From DATEVL01 sp035471625 (lineage in GTDB: Bacteria > Chloroflexota > Anaerolineae > Anaerolineales > E44-bin32), in contig DATIPT010000107.1 in NCBI GenBank assembly GCA_035471625.1, positions 1 through 28,516 on the forward strand: 28,516 bases of DNA, read 5' to 3'. The stretch's first letter is position 1, and the number at the start of each line of letters is the position of its first letter. The position numbers and the translations under genes were made by a program. Positions 24,759 to 28,516 of the stretch are shown in pieces. The notes below the pieces were generated by a model. That model searched no databases. It saw only the letters and a list, made by a program, of their open reading frames with translations, and was not told the origin of the DNA.

Positions 24759-26712
24759 AACGAGTCTGCGGGACCGGCGCATCGCGCCGGCCGCGATGCG
24801 CACCGGCCGGTTCACGATATGGATCGCCGTCGTCGTGGGCCTGACGGCCGCGGCGGCCTGCTCCGCTCCGTTCCTCACTTCCCCGCTGGAGGAAGGCGCC
24901 GCCCCGACGCCGACGGCCAGGCTGGAAGTTCCAACGCCGGCGCCCGAGCCCAACGTTCTCGTCGTTTGCCTGGCAGAGGAACCCGATTCGTTCTTCCCGT
25001 TCGGTCCGCGCAATGCCTCGGCGCGAACGCTCCTTCCCCTGCTGTACGACGGCCCCATCGATGCGCTCGGCTACCAGTACTCCCCGGTCCTGCTGGAGAG
25101 GCTTCCCTCGATCGAGGCCGGCGATATCCGCTTCGAACCCGTGAGGATCCTTTCGGGGGACCTGTACTTCAACCCCGACACGGGGCTGCCGGAGGAATTC
25201 CGTCCGGGGAAGTCGTACCTTCCATCGGGCTGTACGTCGATGGACTGTCGCCGCCGCTATGAAGGAGGTGGGGCCGAACTCGACCGGTTGGTCGTCGACT
25301 TCCATCTGCTCCCGGGCCTTCGATGGTCCGACGGCGCGGAACTGACCGCCGCCGACTCGGTCTTCGCCTACCGGGTCGAGTCGGATCCTGCGACGACCAG
25401 CGTGAAAGACCAGGTCAACCGGACCTCGGCCTACGAGGCCGTCGATTCGACGACCGTTCGCTGGACAGGGATCCCCGGTTTCGTCGATCCGGAGTATGCC
25501 GGGAACTTCTGGTCACCTCTGCCCGAGCATCTTCTGGCGGAGATCCCGGTAGGGGATCTGTCGCAATCCGAGATCGCCGCCCGGACGCCGATTGGCTGGG
25601 GGCCGTTCCAGATCGACTCGTGGGACCCCGGGATGGCAGTCGACTTTGTGCGGAATCCCAACTACGCCGGCGCCTCGGAGGGCCTCTCGGGGTACGAGGG
25701 AGTCCACGTCCGATTCCTGGAAGAGCGCGGTGATGCCGCGCTGCAGCAGATCCTGACCGGTGAATGCGATGTGCTCGAGGAGTCGCTCGTCGGGTTCGAA
25801 TCGATCGCAACCCTGCAGAGCCTCGCCGATCAGGGTCGTCTGCGGTGGGCGTCAGCGCCGGGACCGGTGATCGAGCGACTCGACTTCAACACCGCTCCGG
25901 TCGACGGTCGGCCAGGGTTCTTCGTCGATTCTGAGGTGCGCAGGGCCGTGGCAGCCTGCCTCGATCGAGGTTCGACCATCGCGGAGATCGTGGGCGGCCT
26001 GAGCCCCATTCCGAGCACCTATCTTCCAGCGAATCATCCCCTCGTGTTGCCGGACATCGCGGAGATCGACCATGACCCGGCAGGAGCGGCAGACCAGCTC
26101 GCTGCGCTCGGCTGGATCGATGACGATGGTGATTCTGCGACTCCGCGACGGTCGCAGGGGGCTCGGGGCGTGCCGGGAGGTACGGTATTCGAGGCGACGC
26201 TGGCAACGGCGGAGGACGAATTCCATGTCGCTCTGGCGACTCGATTGGCGGCGGACCTCGAAGAATGTGGGATAGGCGTCCGGGTGGAAGGCCTCTCCGC
26301 CGAGTCGCTCTACGATGTTTGGCCGGATGGAGCTGTCTTCGGCCGGGGCTTCGATTTCGTCCTGTGGCCTTGGCTGCACTGGATGTCGCCCGCGTGTGAT
26401 GTCTTCACGACGGCTGAGATCCCGTCGTCGGTCAATCCGCAGGGAAGCAATGCCAGCGGATATTCCGAGGCGGCGTTCGACGCCGCCTGTCAGGAAGTCT
26501 CCCTCGGTCCGCTCGCCGGTCCAACCTACCCACCGGCCGTGGGAAGCACGCAAACTCGGCTGATGGACGCGCTTCCATCCCTACCCGTGCTTCAATGGCC
26601 CCGGATCCTGGTCTATGGCCGGGACGTGTGCGGGCCTGAGATGGACTCCACGGTGCAGAGTTTGCTTTGGAACATCGAGGCTTGGTACGGCGGCGAGGCC
26701 TGCTCGGGCTGA
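24751..26712 (+). CDS. Peptide/nickel-type ABC transporter substrate-binding lipoprotein (SBP family 5)
   Basis: 653 residues. A signal peptide with lipobox TAAAAC (Cys37) is followed by a short Pro/Thr tether and a family 5 binding protein domain (about 68-650). Family features include RWSDGAELTAADSVFAYRVE and ARTPIGWGPFQIDSWDPG, then VDFVRNPNYA, VRRAVAACLDR and LPANHPL. It should bind a peptide or similar ligand outside the cell and deliver it to a permease. ATG 24751 follows GGGAGGGG (24734-24741). The start overlaps the trmD stop, so it is read from the trmD transcript. The two ATPases downstream have their own promoter; no permease lies between. Confidence 0.93.
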   Translation: MARTSLRDRRIAPAAMRTGRFTIWIAVVVGLTAAAACSAPFLTSPLEEGAAPTPTARLEVPTPAPEPNVLVVCLAEEPDSFFPFGPRNASARTLLPLLYDGPIDALGYQYSPVLLERLPSIEAGDIRFEPVRILSGDLYFNPDTGLPEEFRPGKSYLPSGCTSMDCRRRYEGGGAELDRLVVDFHLLPGLRWSDGAELTAADSVFAYRVESDPATTSVKDQVNRTSAYEAVDSTTVRWTGIPGFVDPEYAGNFWSPLPEHLLAEIPVGDLSQSEIAARTPIGWGPFQIDSWDPGMAVDFVRNPNYAGASEGLSGYEGVHVRFLEERGDAALQQILTGECDVLEESLVGFESIATLQSLADQGRLRWASAPGPVIERLDFNTAPVDGRPGFFVDSEVRRAVAACLDRGSTIAEIVGGLSPIPSTYLPANHPLVLPDIAEIDHDPAGAADQLAALGWIDDDGDSATPRRSQGARGVPGGTVFEATLATAEDEFHVALATRLAADLEECGIGVRVEGLSAESLYDVWPDGAVFGRGFDFVLWPWLHWMSPACDVFTTAEIPSSVNPQGSNASGYSEAAFDAACQEVSLGPLAGPTYPPAVGSTQTRLMDALPSLPVLQWPRILVYGRDVCGPEMDSTVQSLLWNIEAWYGGEACSG

Positions 26713-26748
26713 GACGCTCGAACGGCCCGCACCTCGTTCTCGTGCATT

Positions 26749-26776
26749 CCCGGGGAGCCGGTGCGGATGCCCCGGG
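26749..26776 (+). other. Hairpin after the substrate-binding protein gene
   Basis: CCCGGGG (26749-26755) pairs with CCCCGGG (26770-26776) around a 14-nt loop. There is no U-tract, so it is at best a weak terminator. The rest of the gap 26713-26837 shows nothing else. Confidence 0.35.
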
Positions 26777-26837
26777 CGCGGGACATCTCTCCTGCCAAGG
26801 GGGTGCCCTCTGTCCTGAGCCCGGCGCCGGGATTGCG

Positions 26838-26865
26838 TTGACCTCGTCCCCCTTTGGGGTATAAT
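26838..26865 (+). promoter_or_regulatory. Promoter of the Opp/Dpp ATPase genes
   Basis: TTGACC (26838-26843), 16-nt spacer and perfect TATAAT (26860-26865). This gives a leader of about 140 nt before ATG 27011. Confidence 0.88.
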
Positions 26866-26903
26866 CCGCCCACGAGCCCGCACGGCCAGGCCGAGGGATG
26901 CGG

Positions 26904-26936
26904 GTCGGACCCCGAGGGACGCCGCCTCGGACCCGA
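26904..26936 (+). other. Hairpin in the oppD leader
   Basis: CCGAGG (26912-26917) pairs with CCTCGG (26925-26930); GTCGG (26904-26908) can extend the stem with CCGAC (26932-26936) across a small internal loop. Confidence 0.45.
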
Positions 26937-27010
26937 CACCCCGACGGTCGAAGGGTTTAGCCGGCTCTTTCCGCCAGATGACAACCCTCCAACAGGAGAG
27001 CGGTCCCCGG

Positions 27011-28018
27011 ATGCTACGAGACCTGAGCACCTCGCCGCGCGTCCTCGACGTCAACGACCTGGCAACGCACTTCAAGACAACCGATGGAATGGTCCACGCC
27101 GTCAACGGCGTTTCTTTTCATCTGGACTCCGGTGAGACTCTGGGCATCGTGGGAGAGAGTGGTTGCGGCAAGAGTGTGACCGTTCTCTCCATGCTGCGTC
27201 TGATCCCTGAGCCGCCTGGCGAGGTCGTGCGCGGGCAAGCGAACTTCATGGGCAAGGATCTGCTCAAGATGAGCCCCGACGAGATCCGCCAGGTCCGCGG
27301 GGCGCAGATTGGGATGGTCTTCCAGGATCCGATGACATCTTTCAATCCGGTCCTGACGATTGGTCGGCAGCTGACCGAGCCCCTCGAGATTCACCTGGGG
27401 ATGAACAAGAAGCAGGCGGCGGAACGGGCGGCCGAGATGCTTGGGATGGTCGGGATCCCCAATGCCGCCGAGCGACTGGGAGACTACCCCCATCAGTTCT
27501 CAGGAGGGATGCGCCAGCGGGTGATGATCGCGATGGCGCTATCGTGCACCCCGCAGATCCTGATCGCCGATGAGCCGACGACTGCCCTCGACGTCACGAT
27601 CCAGGCCCAGATCGTCGAGCTGGTCAAGCGCTTGCGCGACGAGATCGGAATGGCCATCATCTGGATCACCCACGATCTCGGCATCATCGCCGGGATGGCG
27701 CAGCGCGTGGCGGTGATGTACGGAGGCTACATCATCGAGCATGCTCCGGTGAAGGAACTCTACGCCAATCCGCTGCACCCCTACACGATCGGTTTGATCG
27801 GAAGCCTGCCGCGCTTGGACATGAAGCGGGAGCGACTCCTCTCGATCGACGGCCTGCCCCCGACCCTCTACGAAGAACCCAAGTACTGTCCCTTTGCACC
27901 GCGCTGTTCTTTTGTCCAGGATCGATGCCGCCAGGAGAATCCCCCCTTGATGCAGGTGGGACCGCGTCACGACGTCGCCTGCTGGGTCGACGTGCGCACC
28001 GGAGGGTTGCGGGCATGA
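27011..28018 (+). CDS. oppD: Oligopeptide/dipeptide ABC transporter ATP-binding protein (OppD/DppD type)
   Basis: 335 residues from ATG 27011, preferred because AGGAG (26994-26998) lies upstream; an in-frame ATG at 26978 without a ribosome site would add 11 residues. Walker A GESGCGKS (48-55), Q-loop Gln105 in VFQDP, signature FSGGM (163-167), Walker B ILIADE (183-188) and switch His221 are intact. The C-terminal oligopeptide-transporter extension contains the cysteine cluster CPFAPRCSFVQDRC plus a later Cys; in related proteins this holds an iron-sulfur cluster. It pairs with the next gene as the two ATPases of one importer. The stop overlaps that gene (ATGA). Confidence 0.94.
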   Translation: MLRDLSTSPRVLDVNDLATHFKTTDGMVHAVNGVSFHLDSGETLGIVGESGCGKSVTVLSMLRLIPEPPGEVVRGQANFMGKDLLKMSPDEIRQVRGAQIGMVFQDPMTSFNPVLTIGRQLTEPLEIHLGMNKKQAAERAAEMLGMVGIPNAAERLGDYPHQFSGGMRQRVMIAMALSCTPQILIADEPTTALDVTIQAQIVELVKRLRDEIGMAIIWITHDLGIIAGMAQRVAVMYGGYIIEHAPVKELYANPLHPYTIGLIGSLPRLDMKRERLLSIDGLPPTLYEEPKYCPFAPRCSFVQDRCRQENPPLMQVGPRHDVACWVDVRTGGLRA

Positions 28019-28516
28019 CGGAAACGGCTGCCCAGATCCAGGCGCACGGGACCGAGCCCTCCGACGAAGATGTCCTGTTGCGCGTGGAGCATCTCGTCAA
28101 GCATTTCCCGATCACCCGCGGCATCGTTTTCCAGCGCCAGATCGGGGCCGTCCGCGCGGTAGACGACCTCACGTTCACGATCCGGCGCCGGGAGACCTAC
28201 GGGCTTGTCGGGGAGTCGGGCTGTGGGAAGTCGACCACGGGTCGGACCATCCTTCAGCTCTACGAACCGACCGCCGGCCGCGTCTATTTCGACGGCGTGG
28301 ATCTGGTAGGGCTGGACGGGAACGAGATGCGGCGGATGCGCCGCAAGATGCAGATGATCTTCCAGGATCCCTACGCAAGCCTGAATCCGCGGATGACCGT
28401 CGGCGAGATCGTGGTCGAGCCGCTGATGGTTCACAAGACGGTCAAGGGCAACGGTATCCGCAACCGGGTCGACGAATTGCTTGAGCTGGTTGGCCTCAAC
28501 CCGGCCTACGCCAATC
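28015..28516 (+). CDS. oppF: Oligopeptide/dipeptide ABC transporter ATP-binding protein (OppF/DppF type), 3' end beyond window
   Basis: 167 residues are visible and the frame stays open to the window edge. ATG 28015 overlaps the oppD stop. A short polar N-terminus is followed by LLRVEHLVKHFPITRG, then AVRAVDDLTF. Walker A is GESGCGKS (66-73) and the Q-loop is FQDPYASLNPR (116-126), a sequence typical of the F-type partner. The signature and Walker B lie outside the window. With OppD it forms the ATPase pair of a peptide importer; the substrate-binding protein at 24751-26712 may serve the same system, and the permease genes are probably further downstream. Confidence 0.93.
   Translation, partial: MTETAAQIQAHGTEPSDEDVLLRVEHLVKHFPITRGIVFQRQIGAVRAVDDLTFTIRRRETYGLVGESGCGKSTTGRTILQLYEPTAGRVYFDGVDLVGLDGNEMRRMRRKMQMIFQDPYASLNPRMTVGEIVVEPLMVHKTVKGNGIRNRVDELLELVGLNPAYAN

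Noticed and set aside
24751..28516. A complete Opp operon in the window
   Set aside because: No permease genes are present; the binding protein is read with trmD and the ATPases from a separate promoter, so the link is only likely.

Overview
The window is a GC-rich bacterial chromosome segment carrying a complete rRNA operon (16S, tRNA-Ile, tRNA-Ala, 23S, 5S), three further tRNA genes and about 25 protein genes, mostly housekeeping. The 16S sequence, the GAAC-N4-GTTC type of LexA box, the Pro/Thr-rich linkers in exported lipoproteins and the mix of families (DUF3054, DUF1992/DnaJC28-like, LysM plus lamin-tail, YacP-like NYN) suggest a member of the Chloroflexota, probably Anaerolineae-related. 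This is a judgement from memory; no search was run. No phage, insertion sequence, CRISPR array or defence system is visible.

Layout. 1-540: a possible small membrane protein and two hairpin terminators. 541-3634 (minus): an operon xpt-guaA-membrane protein for purine salvage and GMP synthesis, with a good promoter. 3622-3831: a gene-free stretch that can fold into a long rod ending in a terminator-like hairpin, a candidate small RNA. 3875-4666: lexA with a textbook promoter and the SOS box inside its spacer. 4779-6430 (minus): a crotonase-family enzyme overlapping an exported alpha/beta-hydrolase lipoprotein. 6467-7205: tRNA-Pro, a small conserved-looking protein, tRNA-Gly, tRNA-Met(CAT). 7245-8402: a methyltransferase and, convergently, a NYN-domain nuclease-like protein. 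8491-10326: a LysM/lamin-tail membrane-anchored protein, a hydrolase-fold lipoprotein lacking its serine nucleophile, and a DUF1992 protein. 10382-13063: the dnaX-ebfC-recR cluster. 13129-18871: the rRNA operon with two promoters, boxA sites and long processing stems. 18910-23388: a GT-C glycosyltransferase-like membrane protein, a single-domain response regulator, a DUF3054 protein, and an ECF sigma / anti-sigma pair. 23391-26712: a Nudix hydrolase, trmD and an oligopeptide-type substrate-binding lipoprotein. 26838-28516: a strong promoter and two Opp/Dpp-type ATPases, the second cut by the window edge.

The most interesting observations are regulatory or structural. (1) Three inverted heptad-repeat elements (GCTGANN / NNTCAGC) lie in spacers between stable RNA genes, and one interrupts one arm of the 23S processing stem. 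(2) Two adjacent genes, DUF3054 and the sigma factor, have promoters whose -10 box ends exactly 6 nt before the ATG, implying leaderless mRNAs. (3) There is a candidate structured RNA between xpt and lexA. (4) The trmD leader can form two mutually exclusive hairpins. (5) Two enzyme-fold proteins have replaced catalytic residues: the crotonase (Glu to His) and the lipoprotein (Ser to Ala). I see no clearly novel multi-gene system.
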